Origin: Erysipelotrichaceae bacterium
GTDB lineage: Bacteria; Bacillota_I; Bacilli_A; Erysipelotrichales; Erysipelotrichaceae
Direction: 5' to 3'
Length of the DNA stretch: 26,242 bases
Assembly (NCBI GenBank): GCA_900759455.1
Contig: CAAEVI010000006.1
Coordinates: 1 to 26,242 of the forward strand
The position numbers and the translations under genes are program-made. Under the pieces are notes generated by a model. The model made no database searches. It was not told the DNA's origin and saw nothing but the letters and a program-made list of their open reading frames with translations. Each line of letters starts with the position of its first letter. The stretch's first letter is position 1. Positions 26,153-26,242 of the stretch are shown piece after piece.

Positions 26153-26229
26153 TTTAAACTATCGTGTGGGTGTTTGAAGGTACGCCTTTAAATTATCAGG
26201 TGGGCACCCTTTAAATTATCGTGTGGGTG
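26153..26229. repeat. Three spaced copies of a 20-bp direct repeat
   Basis: TTTAAACTATCGTGTGGGTG (26153-26172), TTTAAATTATCAGGTGGGCA (26187-26206) and TTTAAATTATCGTGTGGGTG (26210-26229). The first and third differ at one base; the middle copy is more diverged. The spacing is unequal (34 and 23 bases), so this is not a CRISPR array. Clustered repeats of this kind occur at IS ends as transposase sites, for example in IS21-type elements, but the window stops before a gene. Confidence 0.6.
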
Positions 26230-26242
26230 ATGCGAACAAAAA

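Overview
The window looks like chromosomal DNA of a low-to-mid GC, low-copy-gut-type Firmicute, most likely an Erysipelotrichia relative. This is inferred from the HprK/cre style of carbon control, strong AGGAGG ribosome binding sites, many rho-independent terminators, a THF riboswitch on a folate ECF transporter gene, and giant FIVAR-bearing surface glycosidases. The species cannot be fixed from the sequence alone.

Region 1 (1-4510) is housekeeping. folT on the minus strand, with its own promoter, THF riboswitch and anti-Shine-Dalgarno platform, is divergent from pta. An 18-bp Rex- or Crp/Fnr-like palindrome lies between them. A CtpE-like P-type ATPase gene follows with its own promoter and terminator. 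Region 2 (4540-10810) is a tightly packed operon uvrA-hprK-lgt-trxB. Its third gene is a fusion: a complete prolipoprotein diacylglyceryl transferase joined to a PpaX-like HAD phosphatase. Region 3 (10850-12530) holds an unrecognised 270-residue protein and a short-chain dehydrogenase, probably co-transcribed.

Region 4 (12530-26150) is accessory. It has two giant secreted, probably wall- or membrane-anchored glycosidases, GH84 (1986 residues) and GH20 (1796 residues). Each carries F5/8-type carbohydrate-binding modules, FIVAR repeats and a C-terminal hydrophobic anchor without a classical LPXTG. Their promoters share a closely related block followed, at exactly the same distance, by a catabolite-responsive element. 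They therefore look like one regulon for host glycan (GlcNAc/hexosamine) foraging. HprK and the PpaX-like domain encoded in the same window belong to the pathway that would act on those cre sites. Between the two genes lies about 1.6 kb of decayed mobile DNA: the 5' part of a group II intron sitting just behind the GH84 terminator, cut off in its reverse transcriptase gene by one IS3-family relic, then a second, different IS3-family relic. The window ends in three copies of a 20-bp repeat that may be the edge of another mobile element.
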